A stretch of 64,000 bases of DNA. It comes from an uncultured Bacteroidales bacterium (GTDB taxonomy: Bacteria > Bacteroidota > Bacteroidia > Bacteroidales > Lentimicrobiaceae). The stretch is from positions 1-64,000 of the forward strand of contig CALCQV010000006.1 in NCBI GenBank assembly GCA_937894795.1, written 5' to 3'. The position numbers were made by a program, and so were the translations under genes. The notes under the pieces were generated by a model that saw only the letters and a program-made list of their open reading frames with translations, did not search any database and was not told the origin of the DNA. Positions 54,480 to 63,684 of this stretch are shown in pieces (positions within the stretch are counted from its first letter, which is position 1; each line of letters starts with the position of its first letter).

Positions 54480-55433
54480 TTACACAGTTTTCTCAAATGG
54501 ATGTTCCCAATTGAAATCCGGTAAATATTCAGCATTGCTATCCAGTTCCTGAATCCACCCATTTATGAATCCAAGATTCTCCATTTCATTGCATACCTTT
54601 TCGTACTCTTCAGGTAAAAGAGTGCGTCCCAATGATTCATGTCCAATCGCTTTGGCCACCGGATGATATTGAGCCATCAACGACAGGCTTATTTTAGGAG
54701 ACAGCTCACCGGCTATAAAATTCAATGCTTCAATACTGTTATCAGTGTAGCCTGGCAAAACTAAATGACGCACTATCATGCCTCTCACTGCAGTGTTTGA
54801 ATCATCTGTAATAACATTAGGCCCCATTTGCCTGTACATCTCTTTAAGGGCTGCACGTGCCACTTCCACATAATTACGAACATCAGAAAAAGGTTTTCCT
54901 AATGCATTATCTGAATATTTAAAATCCGGTAGATATACATCAATAATTCCTTCCAGTCGTTTCAGGGTCTCAACCGAATCATAGCCATTTGAATTATATA
55001 CTATAGTTGGATATCTGTCCCATCTGTGTAATGAATTAATTATCATTATCATTTGAGGTACCATATGTGAAGCCGAAACGAATCCAACTGAACGGCAACC
55101 TTTATCAAGGTTTGTTATTATTGTTTCAGTAATCTCCTCAAGTGTCCCGTATGCGGAAACACTTGTACCATTTTGGCTGATCTGGTAATTCTGACAATAT
55201 ATGCACTGCAAATTACAATGACCAAAAAACACATTGCAAATACCTTCAGGCCCGCTTATTACGGGCTCCTCCCCTTTATGAATGCAAATGGAACTAATGT
55301 TAAAGCCCGAATCGGTATTGCAATAGCCTTGCGGACCTTTCACCCTGTCAGCACGACATGAACGCGGACATACAGAACATTTAATCAAGTCATTATAAGC
55401 ATCCTGATCAGTATATTTTGAGTATATATTCAT
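54480..55433 (-). CDS. Radical SAM protein, PflX/COG1313-like
   Basis: 317 residues. An N-terminal Cys cluster (CSVCPRSC then GYC) precedes a radical SAM core FGHCNLQCIYCQNYQIS with C-x3-C-x2-C (HCNLQC-xx-C). GFVSASHMVPQ and LPDFKYSDNALG are family marks. This group resembles pyruvate formate-lyase activating enzymes but the substrate is unknown. A TACTTTTG -7 box (complement of 55499-55506) lies 66 bp before the ATG. Confidence 0.88.
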   Translation of the reverse strand: MNIYSKYTDQDAYNDLIKCSVCPRSCRADRVKGPQGYCNTDSGFNISSICIHKGEEPVISGPEGICNVFFGHCNLQCIYCQNYQISQNGTSVSAYGTLEEITETIITNLDKGCRSVGFVSASHMVPQMIMIINSLHRWDRYPTIVYNSNGYDSVETLKRLEGIIDVYLPDFKYSDNALGKPFSDVRNYVEVARAALKEMYRQMGPNVITDDSNTAVRGMIVRHLVLPGYTDNSIEALNFIAGELSPKISLSLMAQYHPVAKAIGHESLGRTLLPEEYEKVCNEMENLGFINGWIQELDSNAEYLPDFNWEHPFEKTV

Positions 55434-55887
55434 GCCGGTATTTAGGCTTTAGTGCGGCTTTCGCCTTTTGTATTTCTACTATTTATGTATAAACACTGCA
55501 AAAGTAACCCTTGAAACGGTTAAATATATTGCATTTGCTTGATTTTCAATTATACAAAAAAATCAGACATCCATATTGCAGCAAATTTACACTATTCCTT
55601 AGCAAAAATAGCACCATATAATAGTTTAAGTCGACCGGTAATGGCAACCTTACCTAAAGGTTTATTAAATAGTTTTGATTCATTAAGAGATAAAGCGTTA
55701 TATAAACAATGTTTAACCAATATTTAAGCGTTATATATCGCTTATATAACGCTTAAAAGACGCTTAAACAACGCTTAAACCAAAAATGGATTCCATCTTA
55801 ATCTATTTAATAATTTCTACTGTTAAGCATTAATTACCCATCACCTGATATTTTTCATACTTTAGCACTAAAATTCATAAGGAATAA
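55434..55887. other. Intergenic region before the ROK repressor
   Basis: 454 bp. The left end carries the promoter of the radical SAM gene (minus, TACTTTTG at 55499-55506). The centre (55693-55779) is an operator-like repeat array. The right end has a TACTTTAG box (55858-55865), 23 bp before the ROK ATG. A 62-codon TTG-started frame (55539-55727) is not credible. Confidence 0.7.
55693..55779. repeat. CGCTTAA repeat array, 14-bp inverted repeat plus 11-bp phased direct repeats
   Basis: A perfect inverted repeat TTAAGCGTTATATA (55724-55737) / TATATAACGCTTAA (55743-55756) around a 5-bp spacer; then ACGCTTAAA at 55749-55757, 55760-55768 and 55771-55779, spaced by exactly 11 bp. A related AAGCGTTATATA is at 55693-55704. 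Phasing on one face of the helix is what a multimeric DNA-binding protein would need. The ROK repressor downstream is the best candidate. Confidence 0.75.
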
Positions 55888-57120
55888 ATGTCAGCAAAGA
55901 AATTATCTTCTTCTTCTTTTGAGCATTATAGTAATAATAGCCAGCGGCAGGTCAGAGTGAAGCAGCAACTGATAACCATGCTCTACAAGGGAGGACAGCT
56001 TTCAATCCATGATTTTAGTAAATCGTTAAAACTAAGTGCGCCAACCATTGCCAAAGCTGTTGATGAACTGATTGATCAGCAATTGGTTATCAAGTCGGGA
56101 ACAGGCAATTCATCAGGTGGTCGCAGACCTGGTCTTTATTCCATCAATCCCTCAGCAAGATATGTATTGGCAATAGATCTTGAACGCTCATTTATCAGGT
56201 TGGGCTTGTTTGATTGTGCCAATAATCTTGTTGCACCCATTGATGAATTCAATGAGGGGCTTGACACACTTCCTGATGTGTTCACTTATATCACCGGCAA
56301 GGTGAATGAATTGCTCGCTAAAAAGAAGATTAACAAAAATAAAGTTCTGGGCATTGGAGTTTCATTGCCCGGATTAATTGACATACACACCGGCCTATCG
56401 TATACTTACCTGGCAGATAATAGACCCGTTGCTGAGAATTTATCTGAGCTTACCGGAATCAGGACATTTGTTGAGCACGATACCAAGCTTATGGCCTGGG
56501 GTGAACTGGCTTTTGGATTAGCCAAAGGGCTTAACAATGTACTTTGCCTGAATGTAGGCTCAGGTATTGGATTGAGCATGATTCTTAATGGTACAATTTA
56601 TAAAGGCCATTCGGGCTACTCGGGTGAATTTGGCCATATTCAGATTGAAAATGATGGCGATTTATGCCATTGTGGTAAATATGGTTGTATAGAAACCATT
56701 GCTGCCGGTAAATCATTAATTCACAAAGCAAATCAGCAAATAGCTGCCGGCAGGGATACTATTCTTGCAAGTAACACTGAAAAGACACATCTCAAACTTA
56801 CTACCACGGCTATTATAGATGGTGCTTTAGCCGGTGATTCCTTATGCAACGAATTGATTTCAGAAGCCGGAGAAGCTCTGGGGCGCGGTATGGCTGTGCT
56901 TCTGCACCTCTTTAATCCCGAGTTGATTATTATTGGTGGAGAATTATCCAAAGCTGCCAGTTTGCTAATTGATCCTATTGTGAAAAACATTAACAAGCAT
57001 ACTATTGAACGTATAAGAAAAGATACGCGTATTGAGATTTCCAATATTGGAGAGAATGCCCGAATTATGGGATCACTTGCATTGGTTATGAACAAGATAT
57101 TCTCCTCACAGATGACTTAG
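55888..57120 (+). CDS. ROK-family transcriptional repressor (NagC/Mlc-like)
   Basis: 410 residues. N-terminal winged HTH (SIHDFSKSLKLSAPTIAKAV, then GRRPGLYSINP) joined to a ROK kinase-like sugar domain: IDLERSFIRLGLFD, VLGIGVSLPGLID, LNVGSGIGLSMI, GEFGHIQIENDG and zinc-binding CHCGKYGCIE. NagC-type regulators bind N-acetylglucosamine-6-P or glucose derivatives. The adjacent array is a likely autoregulatory site. First gene of the sugar island. Confidence 0.92.
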   Translation: MSAKKLSSSSFEHYSNNSQRQVRVKQQLITMLYKGGQLSIHDFSKSLKLSAPTIAKAVDELIDQQLVIKSGTGNSSGGRRPGLYSINPSARYVLAIDLERSFIRLGLFDCANNLVAPIDEFNEGLDTLPDVFTYITGKVNELLAKKKINKNKVLGIGVSLPGLIDIHTGLSYTYLADNRPVAENLSELTGIRTFVEHDTKLMAWGELAFGLAKGLNNVLCLNVGSGIGLSMILNGTIYKGHSGYSGEFGHIQIENDGDLCHCGKYGCIETIAAGKSLIHKANQQIAAGRDTILASNTEKTHLKLTTTAIIDGALAGDSLCNELISEAGEALGRGMAVLLHLFNPELIIIGGELSKAASLLIDPIVKNINKHTIERIRKDTRIEISNIGENARIMGSLALVMNKIFSSQMT

Positions 57121-57214
57121 ATTTTATACTGCATCATACAACTGCATTCTTAATCAGCAACTACTTTCCCGATGAATAATCACATACTGCAGGATAATTA
57201 AATCATAACACCAA

Positions 57215-58480
57215 ATGAGCAATACGACACAAACCACAAGCAGGAGATCATACCTGATTTCCATTGGCACCATTGGCATTCTCTTTTTCATTTTTGGATT
57301 TGTGACCTGGTTAAACGGCACTCTGATACCATTTCTCAAGATCGCATGTGAATTAAGCAATCTTCAGGCCTATTTTGTAACTTTTGCCTTTTATATCTCT
57401 TACCTGTTTATGGCACCCCCTTCATCTCTGGTTTTGAAGAAGGTGGGCTTCAAAAACGGCATGGCGCTTGGCTTGTTCATCATGGCCGTGGGTTCATTAA
57501 TATTTATTCCTGCCGCAATGAACCGCACTTTTGGATTATTCCTTACCGGCTTGTTTGTCCAGGGCTCCGGACTAGCATTGCTTCAAACTGCTTCCAATCC
57601 CTACATTACTATAATAGGGCCTCGTGAAAGTGCAGCCAAGCGCATCGCTATTATGGGCATTGCCAATAAGGTAGCCGGCACTATCAGTCCCATTATACTT
57701 GGTGCAGTGATATTAAGTGGTGCCAACCAATTGATGGAACAAGTCAGCCTTGTCTCGGGTGCTGAAAAAGAGTTAATGCTTGATGCTTTGGCTAATAAGG
57801 TAATACTGCCGTATGTGGTTATGGCAATTGTTCTCACGCTTCTTGCTTTTATGATCAGGTATGCACACCTACCCGAAATTGACCCTGAGGTTGATGATAC
57901 CGAACATGATCCGTCAGTCACCACTAAGAATGCCTGGTATCAGTATCCGCATTTATTGCTTGGCTTTCTTGCAATCTTCTTTTACGTGGGAGTTGAAGTA
58001 ATGGCCGGTGATACCATTGTTCTTTATGGCAAATCATTAGGCATATCACTTGATATGTCACGCTATTTCACCAGTTTAACATTGATTTCCATGGTCATTG
58101 GATATATAGTTGGTATAATTGCCATTCCCAAGTATCTGAAGCAGGATAAAGCATTGGCTATATCTGCAGTATTGGGTATGGCATTTACGCTGGTGGCACT
58201 CTTTGCAAATGGGTTTGTTAGTGTTTTATTTATTGGATTACTGGGTTTTGCAAATGCCATGATGTGGCCAAGCATATGGCCGCTGGCTATTGCAGATCTT
58301 GGTAAATTTACAAAATCGGGATCTGCATTATTGGTGATGGGTATAGCGGGTGGTGCTATTATTCCCGTCATTTACGGGTCTCTGGTGGATGTGATGGGTA
58401 ACAGGGAAGCTTATATGATAATGCTCCCATTATATCTGTACATATTCTACTTCGCTGTAAAAGGTAATAAATTGAGGTAA
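57215..58480 (+). CDS. Sugar MFS transporter (FHS/FucP/GluP family)
   Basis: 421 residues, 12 membrane helices. FGFVTWLNGTLIPFLK, the FCP/FHS signature, and GSGLALLQTASNPYITIIGP and FVSVLFIGLLGFANAMMWP in the expected places. Proton-coupled uptake of glucose, galactose, fucose or GlcNAc. Lies 94 bp after the ROK gene with the nucleotidyltransferase next. Confidence 0.93.
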   Translation: MSNTTQTTSRRSYLISIGTIGILFFIFGFVTWLNGTLIPFLKIACELSNLQAYFVTFAFYISYLFMAPPSSLVLKKVGFKNGMALGLFIMAVGSLIFIPAAMNRTFGLFLTGLFVQGSGLALLQTASNPYITIIGPRESAAKRIAIMGIANKVAGTISPIILGAVILSGANQLMEQVSLVSGAEKELMLDALANKVILPYVVMAIVLTLLAFMIRYAHLPEIDPEVDDTEHDPSVTTKNAWYQYPHLLLGFLAIFFYVGVEVMAGDTIVLYGKSLGISLDMSRYFTSLTLISMVIGYIVGIIAIPKYLKQDKALAISAVLGMAFTLVALFANGFVSVLFIGLLGFANAMMWPSIWPLAIADLGKFTKSGSALLVMGIAGGAIIPVIYGSLVDVMGNREAYMIMLPLYLYIFYFAVKGNKLR

Positions 58481-58519
58481 GAGAATTTAGTAAATCAAGA
58501 TTTTTTCAATTATATAGTA

Positions 58520-59416
58520 ATGAAACCAACACTTTTGATACTAGCTGCGGGTATGGGCAGCAGATATGGAGGATTAAAACAAATTGATCCTGTTGGCCCC
58601 GGTGGCCAGACTATTCTCGATTATTCAGTATTTGATGCCAAAAGAGCCGGATTTGGCAAAATAGTCTTTATAATACGTAAGGATATTGAAGCTGATTTTA
58701 AAATGGTATTCGCCGACAGGCTCAGCAGAACATTGCCAATTGAATGGGTATTCCAGGAATTGGAAAGTTTGCCTGAAGGTGTCACTCCACCCGTTGGAAG
58801 GACAAAACCCTGGGGCACGGGGCATGCAGTTCTCATGGCGGCAAAGAATATCAAGGAGCCTTTTGTGGTAATTAATGCCGACGACTTTTATGGCAGGGAA
58901 GCGTTCGAAAAAGCGGTTGAATATTTTAACACTGAGCAGTATGACACTGATTATGCCATGGTTGCCTATGAATTAAAGAATACACTTTCAGATTTCGGTT
59001 CTGTATCAAGGGGGGTATGTACCGTTGATAAGGATCAATGGCTTGAAAGTGTGGTAGAACATACTAAAATTGCCAGGGAGAATAACAGAATATTCAATAC
59101 TGAACATGATGAATCAAAAAAAGCACTGGACGATGATACTTTGGTTTCAATGAATTTCTGGTGTTTCAAACACTCTTTCTTTAATCAGCTCGACTCGCAT
59201 TTTCGTCGCTTTATTGCGGAGAACTCCAATAACTTAACTGCTGAATGCTATATACCAAGTGCCGTTGACACCTTGATAAAGTCAAATGAAGCGAGAGTTA
59301 AGGTGCTTCCAAATAAAGGCCAGTGGTTTGGTATAACCTATAAGCAAGACAAACCTCTTGTGATTAACAGGATTGCAAAATTGACTGAAGCAGGAGAATA
59401 CCCGGTAAAATTTTAA
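58520..59416 (+). CDS. Sugar nucleotidyltransferase (NTP_transferase)
   Basis: 298 residues. ILAAGMGSRYGGLKQIDPVG (G-x-G-x-R-x-G-x-x-K), WGTGHAVLMA, VINADDFYG (metal Asp) and SMNFWCFKHS. Makes an NDP-sugar from sugar-1-P; in Bacteroidota this family often accompanies phosphotransferase-type hexosamine kinases. 39 bp after the transporter. Confidence 0.9.
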   Translation: MKPTLLILAAGMGSRYGGLKQIDPVGPGGQTILDYSVFDAKRAGFGKIVFIIRKDIEADFKMVFADRLSRTLPIEWVFQELESLPEGVTPPVGRTKPWGTGHAVLMAAKNIKEPFVVINADDFYGREAFEKAVEYFNTEQYDTDYAMVAYELKNTLSDFGSVSRGVCTVDKDQWLESVVEHTKIARENNRIFNTEHDESKKALDDDTLVSMNFWCFKHSFFNQLDSHFRRFIAENSNNLTAECYIPSAVDTLIKSNEARVKVLPNKGQWFGITYKQDKPLVINRIAKLTEAGEYPVKF

Positions 59417-59426
59417 ATTCCTGATC

Positions 59427-60007
59427 ATGAAAAACAGGTATCTCTTGTTTCTTTTACTGCTTCTGGCAAATAGTGCATATACTCAGGATCATTCCATTAT
59501 ACCCTGCCCTGTTTCCTGTGAAATTGGGAATGATGGCGACTTTCAGCTCTCAGCTGTAAGTAATCCTAATGATGAAGGGTATAATCTTACTGTAAAAAGA
59601 AATAAGATAACACTTAAAGCCATGATTTTATAATGACTCCAGGCTCGCCATGTTACCTTGATCATTATCAGGGGAATCCTTATAATGAACCTCTCGCATT
59701 TGGTGGCAACAACACATTGAGTAAAGTTTACTCATTCAATCCAATAGCTCAGGAACTGCCCAAGCAACAACATAAATACATTTTAGGAGCTCAGGGCAAT
59801 GTATGGACTGAGTATATTCTTAGTCCGGAACATGTTGAGTATATGGCATATCCCAGGGCAATTGCCATGGCAGAAGTTAACTGGTCACCCCAGAAAATTA
59901 GGGAATTCAAACATTTCATGAACCATCTTGAACATCATTTTATATGGCTTGATATGTTAAAGGTAAATTATAGAAAGCTATCACTAAATGAAGAAACAGG
60001 TTTATGA
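59427..60007 (+). pseudogene. GH20 beta-N-acetylhexosaminidase remnant (internal deletion)
   Basis: Two short frames are the ends of a GH20 enzyme. The first (59427-59633) has a signal peptide and the GH20 N-domain start (SIIPCPVSCEIG, EGYNLTVKRNKITLKA); the second (59633-60007) begins MTPGSPCYLDHYQGNPYNEP and continues LGAQGNVWTEYI...VEYMAYPRAIAMAEVNW, the end of the catalytic barrel. The middle ~350-450 residues, with the DE catalytic pair, are missing and a stop sits at the junction (TAATG). It cannot be active. It points to earlier chitobiose or N-glycan use by this island. Confidence 0.85.
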
Positions 60008-60810
60008 TACTTATAGACATCAAGAAGCAGATTAAGGGAAGTAAATCGAAAATACTTAACAAGATGCCTGATTTCGGAATTGGCATACTTGCAAGAATTG
60101 TCCATCAGGATGAGCTAAACAGAATACTTACCAAGTATGAGGATAAGATTGGAGTGGAATTCCTCCAGTCAATTCTGAGTGAGATGAACATTAAAATAGA
60201 AGTGATTGGAGCCGAGAATTTACCTGACAATGGCAGATGTTTCTTTGTAGCCAATCATCCTTTCGGTTTTGTTGACGGATTAGTACTTACCAACATTGTC
60301 TCAAGCAAATATGGTGAATTCAAGGCCATCGGCAACGAGGTTTTTATGCTTATTCCGCAACTGCGGCCATTGATTGCCGCCGTGAATGTTTTTGGAACCA
60401 ACAGAAGAGACTATCTTGTTGAACTCGACCGGATTTTTAAATCAGATATTCCAATCACTCATTTTCCGGCCGGTTTGGTATCCCGCCTGCATAATTTCAA
60501 AGTGCGGGATAGCCAGTGGCAGAAAAGCTTCATAACCAAAACCTTTGAGTGTGAACGAAGCATAGTTCCTTTCTATTTTTATGGTCGGAATTCCCTCCTA
60601 TTCTATTCCGTTTATCTTATAAGAAGAACCATTGGAATTAAGGCAACACTTGAACTTGCCTTGCTGCCTCACGAGTTTTTTAATAAAAGAAATAAGACCA
60701 TAAAGGTTAAAATTGGAAAACCAATATCATACAGTGATTTTGATAAAAATCAGAAACACAATGATATAGCACAATGGGTTAAATCAAAGGTTTATGAAAT
60801 GAGAAAATAA
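60004..60810 (+). CDS. 1-acyl-sn-glycerol-3-phosphate-type acyltransferase
   Basis: 268 residues. PlsC-like core: FFVANHPFGFVDGLVL (NHPxxxxDG), VNVFGTNRRDY, ITHFPAGLVSRL (FPEG-like motif, here FPAG) and IVPFYFYGRNS. Similar to the hemolysin/OlsB-type acyltransferases. Starts on an ATGA overlap with the GH20 remnant, so it may rely on that reading frame for coupling, though a promoter could lie in the remnant. Confidence 0.86.
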   Translation: MILIDIKKQIKGSKSKILNKMPDFGIGILARIVHQDELNRILTKYEDKIGVEFLQSILSEMNIKIEVIGAENLPDNGRCFFVANHPFGFVDGLVLTNIVSSKYGEFKAIGNEVFMLIPQLRPLIAAVNVFGTNRRDYLVELDRIFKSDIPITHFPAGLVSRLHNFKVRDSQWQKSFITKTFECERSIVPFYFYGRNSLLFYSVYLIRRTIGIKATLELALLPHEFFNKRNKTIKVKIGKPISYSDFDKNQKHNDIAQWVKSKVYEMRK

Positions 60811-60874
60811 CAGGAACGAAATTGGGAAGTAAGATGAGCTGTTAAATAAATACTAATAAACAGAACATGAAAAC

Positions 60875-60910
60875 AAAACGACCTTTAGAAAATGTTCTAA
60901 AGGTCGTTTT
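60875..60910. terminator. Bidirectional terminator
   Basis: 15-bp perfect stem (60875-60889 with 60896-60910) and 6-nt loop; the minus side continues GTTTTC and the plus side AATTT. It ends the acyltransferase and the first tRNA-Leu. Confidence 0.8.
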
Positions 60911-60923
60911 AATTTAACCAAAG

Positions 60924-61007
60924 TGCCCGGAACAGGACTCGAACCTGCACGCACGTAAGTACACTAGTCCCTGAAACTAGCGCGTCTACCAATTCCGCCA
61001 TCCGGGC
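60924..61007 (-). tRNA. tRNA-Leu (anticodon CAG)
   Basis: 84 nt, long variable arm. Acceptor GCCCGGA/TCCGGGC, D-arm TGGCGGAATTGGTAGACGCG, anticodon stem CTAGT/ACTAG with loop TTCAGGG, T-loop GGTTCGAGTCC. CCA not encoded. Confidence 0.95.
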
Positions 61008-61034
61008 AATAGACAAATCACATTAAAAAAAATT

Positions 61035-61050
61035 GCAGTCTTACGACTGC
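61035..61050 (-). terminator. Terminator between the tRNA-Leu genes
   Basis: GCAGTC (61035-61040), loop TTAC, GACTGC (61045-61050); the minus strand continues AATTTTTTTT. It ends the tRNA-Leu(GAG) transcript. Confidence 0.75.
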
Positions 61051-61071
61051 CACCGACCTTTGTCGGTATTG

Positions 61072-61155
61072 TGCCCAGGACAAGACTCGAACTTGCACAT
61101 CCTTAAGGACACCAGCCCCTCAAGCTGGCGTGTCTACCAATTTCACCACCTGGGC
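61072..61155 (-). tRNA. tRNA-Leu (anticodon GAG)
   Basis: 84 nt. Acceptor GCCCAGG/CCTGGGC, D-arm with AATTGGTAGACACG, anticodon stem CCAGC/GCTGG with loop TTGAGGG, long variable arm with CCTTAAGG, T-loop AGTTCGAGTCT. Not tandem-identical to the CAG copy; likely divergent duplicates. Confidence 0.95.
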
Positions 61156-61286
61156 AATTGAGTGCGCAAAGATATAATATATTTCAATCTTCACGCCTAT
61201 TTTGAATAATTTTTTATCACAATATTGTATCTGGAAATAAATCAGGCTCTTAAGAATGCAAATAAGATTCCTGATAATAACAAATA

Positions 61287-61317
61287 TTGGATTTTACTGT
61301 TGGTTTACTTATCTTTG
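61287..61317 (+). promoter_or_regulatory. Promoter of the DUF4301 gene
   Basis: TTG (61287-61289), 20 nt, TATCTTTG (61310-61317): exact consensus. It lies downstream of the longest ORF start (61225) and fixes the real start at 61363. Confidence 0.75.
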
Positions 61318-61362
61318 TCCATAACAAGTGCAAAAAAGTACTTAAAAATTAATTTTCCTTTT

Positions 61363-62916
61363 ATGTTTAATGCCAATGACCTCAAAATATTCCAGTCGAA
61401 GGGAATAGATATCAAAATTATAGAACAACAGGTGGAGAACTTTAAAAAAGGATTCCCATTTATTGATCTTGTTGATGCAGCAACTGTAAAGAACGGAATA
61501 AAGGTATTTACTGAAGCTGAGATTGATAAGCTGCAAAAATTCTATAATAAGAATTTCGGTGATTATGAAGTGTTAAAGTTTGTGCCGGCTTCAGGGGCTG
61601 CAAGCCGTATGTTCAAAACCCTGTTTGAATATATTGATCAGGTTGAAAAATCAAATGCTTCAAATGATGTTCTCGAAAAAGACAAAGGTTTTAATTCTGC
61701 ACACAACTTCTTCACTAACCTGAAAAAATTTGCCTTTTATAATGACCTGATGAAGATTATGGAGGAAAACCACCTTAATCTTGAGAATTTAATTAAGGAT
61801 AAAGACTATAAAACCATTGTTGATTTTGTACTGAACAATCATGGACTTGGCTATGCTTCAAAGCCAAAGGCAATGTTAAAATTCCATGATTATGTGGATG
61901 GTGCCCGAATGTCAATGGAAGAGCATTTGGTTGAAAGCGCCAATTATGGAGCCAATAGTGACGGAAGAGTGGCTGTTCATTTTACGGTATCTCCTGAACA
62001 TGCTGATAGTTTTATTGATGAAATAAACCTGGTGAAGGACAAATACGAAGAGATGTTTGATGTTATTTATGAACTGACTTTCTCTGTCCAGAAATCCTCT
62101 ACAGATACTATTGCAGTTGACCTTAACAACAAACCATTCAGAGACGAATCTGACAATATAGTTTTCCGGCCCGGTGGGCATGGTGCTTTAATTGAGAACC
62201 TTAATGACCGTGAAGGTGAGATTATATTTATCAAGAATATTGACAATATTGTTCCTGACAGGTTAAAGGAAACCACCTATAAATATAAAAGAGCTCTTGG
62301 AGGTTACCTTATTGAATTGCATGATAAAATTGTTGAATATCTTGAATTGTTGGAAGATGGAAGCTTATCTGATAATGAGCTTAAAAAGATCATTCATTTC
62401 TGCCATGACAAGCTCTTCATTCAATTTACCGGTGAATTTGACACTTTCTCCACTATTGAAAAGATTGATTTCCTCTACACCAAATTAGACAGGCCTATAA
62501 GGTTATGCGGAATGGTTAAAAATGAGGGAGAACCCGGTGGTGGTCCCTTCTGGGTAAAGAATTCAATGGGTGAAACTTCGCTCCAGATTGTGGAATCATC
62601 ACAAATCAATTTTACTGATCCAAACCAAAAGAAGATATTTGAGAAATCAACCCATTTCAATCCTGTTGACCTTGTTTGTTATGTCAGGAATTTCAAGGGT
62701 GATCCATTTGACCTTCGTGATTTTATTGATCCATCTACCGGTTTCATTTCCAATAAATCAAAAGATGGAAGAGAATTGAAGGCTCAGGAGTTGCCGGGCT
62801 TATGGAATGGTGCTATGGCCGATTGGATTACTGTATTTATTGAAGTTCCAATAATTACATTCAATCCTGTGAAGACAATCAATGATCTGTTGCGGAAAGA
62901 ACACCAACCTGCATAA
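61363..62916 (+). CDS. DUF4301 family protein
   Basis: 517 residues from ATG 61363 (MFNANDLKIF). The DUF4301 family, common in Bacteroidota: QSKGIDIKIIEQQVENFKKGFPFI, FVPASGAASRMFKTL (phosphate-binding-like loop), YASKPKAMLKFHDY, RMSMEEHLVES, HFTVSPEH and FRPGGHGALIENL. The ASGAASRMF and RPGGHGALIENL segments resemble UDP-sugar pyrophosphorylases, so a nucleotidyltransferase role is possible but not shown. Confidence 0.85.
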   Translation: MFNANDLKIFQSKGIDIKIIEQQVENFKKGFPFIDLVDAATVKNGIKVFTEAEIDKLQKFYNKNFGDYEVLKFVPASGAASRMFKTLFEYIDQVEKSNASNDVLEKDKGFNSAHNFFTNLKKFAFYNDLMKIMEENHLNLENLIKDKDYKTIVDFVLNNHGLGYASKPKAMLKFHDYVDGARMSMEEHLVESANYGANSDGRVAVHFTVSPEHADSFIDEINLVKDKYEEMFDVIYELTFSVQKSSTDTIAVDLNNKPFRDESDNIVFRPGGHGALIENLNDREGEIIFIKNIDNIVPDRLKETTYKYKRALGGYLIELHDKIVEYLELLEDGSLSDNELKKIIHFCHDKLFIQFTGEFDTFSTIEKIDFLYTKLDRPIRLCGMVKNEGEPGGGPFWVKNSMGETSLQIVESSQINFTDPNQKKIFEKSTHFNPVDLVCYVRNFKGDPFDLRDFIDPSTGFISNKSKDGRELKAQELPGLWNGAMADWITVFIEVPIITFNPVKTINDLLRKEHQPA

Positions 62917-62963
62917 TTGATTAATCGGGGATTACTGATTCAATTGAGTAACTGAATGTCCGT

Positions 62964-63602
62964 TCAGGGTGCCAGCCGTTCCCTGATCCACTGGCCACTA
63001 TCTAAGCGAAATCTCAGCCGGTCGTGCATCCTTGATGCCCTGCCCTGCCAGAACTCTATTATATCGGGCTTCAAGGCATAACCACCCCAATGCTCCGGTC
63101 GTTGAATCAATTCTGATCCGCCAAGTTCTTTAACTTTCATTTCAAACATCCGCTCAATCACATCCCTGCTCTCAATCACTTCACTTTGCGGTGATACTAT
63201 GGCTCCAATTCTACTTTCAATGGGCCTGCTGTCGAAATACTCATCTGACTCCGGGGAGGATAATTTATTGATTGTTCCTTCTATTCTTACCTGTCTCTCC
63301 AATTCCTTCCAATGGAATACCATGGATCCAAAAGGTCGTTTTTCAATTTGGCGTCCTTTGGAACTTTGATAATTGGTAAAGAACCTAAATTCACCTTCCT
63401 CACATCCTTTAAGCAACACTACCCGCGAAGATGGTTTGCAATTTTCACCCACCGTTGATAATACCAATGCGGTAGGTTCCGGCACTTGAGAATCAATAGC
63501 TTCAGCAAGCCACTTGAGAAATAATGCTATCGGATCAGCACCGGCATTCTCTTCAGTAAGCTGATGAAGCAAATAGTTGTTTCGTATTTCAGAAATATTC
63601 AT
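62964..63602 (-). CDS. pdxH: Pyridoxamine 5'-phosphate oxidase
   Basis: 212 residues from ATG 63602 (MNISEIRNNY), the usual PdxH start; the upstream one at 63629 adds nine unrelated residues. FMN-binding marks SSRVVLLKGCEEGEFRFFTNY, SSKGRQIE and WKELERQVRIEG, and the C-terminal RLRFRLDSGQWIRERLAP. It makes PLP. PLP handling also appears as YggS at 32517, but the two are not linked. Confidence 0.94.
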   Translation of the reverse strand: MNISEIRNNYLLHQLTEENAGADPIALFLKWLAEAIDSQVPEPTALVLSTVGENCKPSSRVVLLKGCEEGEFRFFTNYQSSKGRQIEKRPFGSMVFHWKELERQVRIEGTINKLSSPESDEYFDSRPIESRIGAIVSPQSEVIESRDVIERMFEMKVKELGGSELIQRPEHWGGYALKPDIIEFWQGRASRMHDRLRFRLDSGQWIRERLAP

Positions 63603-63659
63603 AATGTTCCAGTTCGGTGCTATTAACAAGCAGATAGCATTTCAGGTTTTACAAAAGTG

Positions 63660-63667
63660 TATTTTTG
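63660..63667 (+). promoter_or_regulatory. -7 box of the DUF1684 gene
   Basis: TATTTTTG matches TAnnTTTG, 17 bp before ATG 63685; the -33 region lacks TTG. Confidence 0.4.
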
Positions 63668-63684
63668 CATAAAAAATCTACCCA

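Noticed and set aside
55539..55727. A 62-codon plus-strand frame starting with TTG
   Set aside because: No RBS, low-complexity codon use, no family signal, and it runs into the repeat array before the ROK gene.
55749..55779. The direct repeats as a CRISPR array
   Set aside because: Units are 9 bp at 11-bp spacing with no unique spacers, and no cas gene is near.
60924..61155. The tRNA-Leu pair as an integration site of a genomic island
   Set aside because: No truncated tRNA copy, integrase or direct repeat was found next to them.
61225..61362. A longer start for DUF4301
   Set aside because: The exact promoter at 61287-61317 lies inside it.
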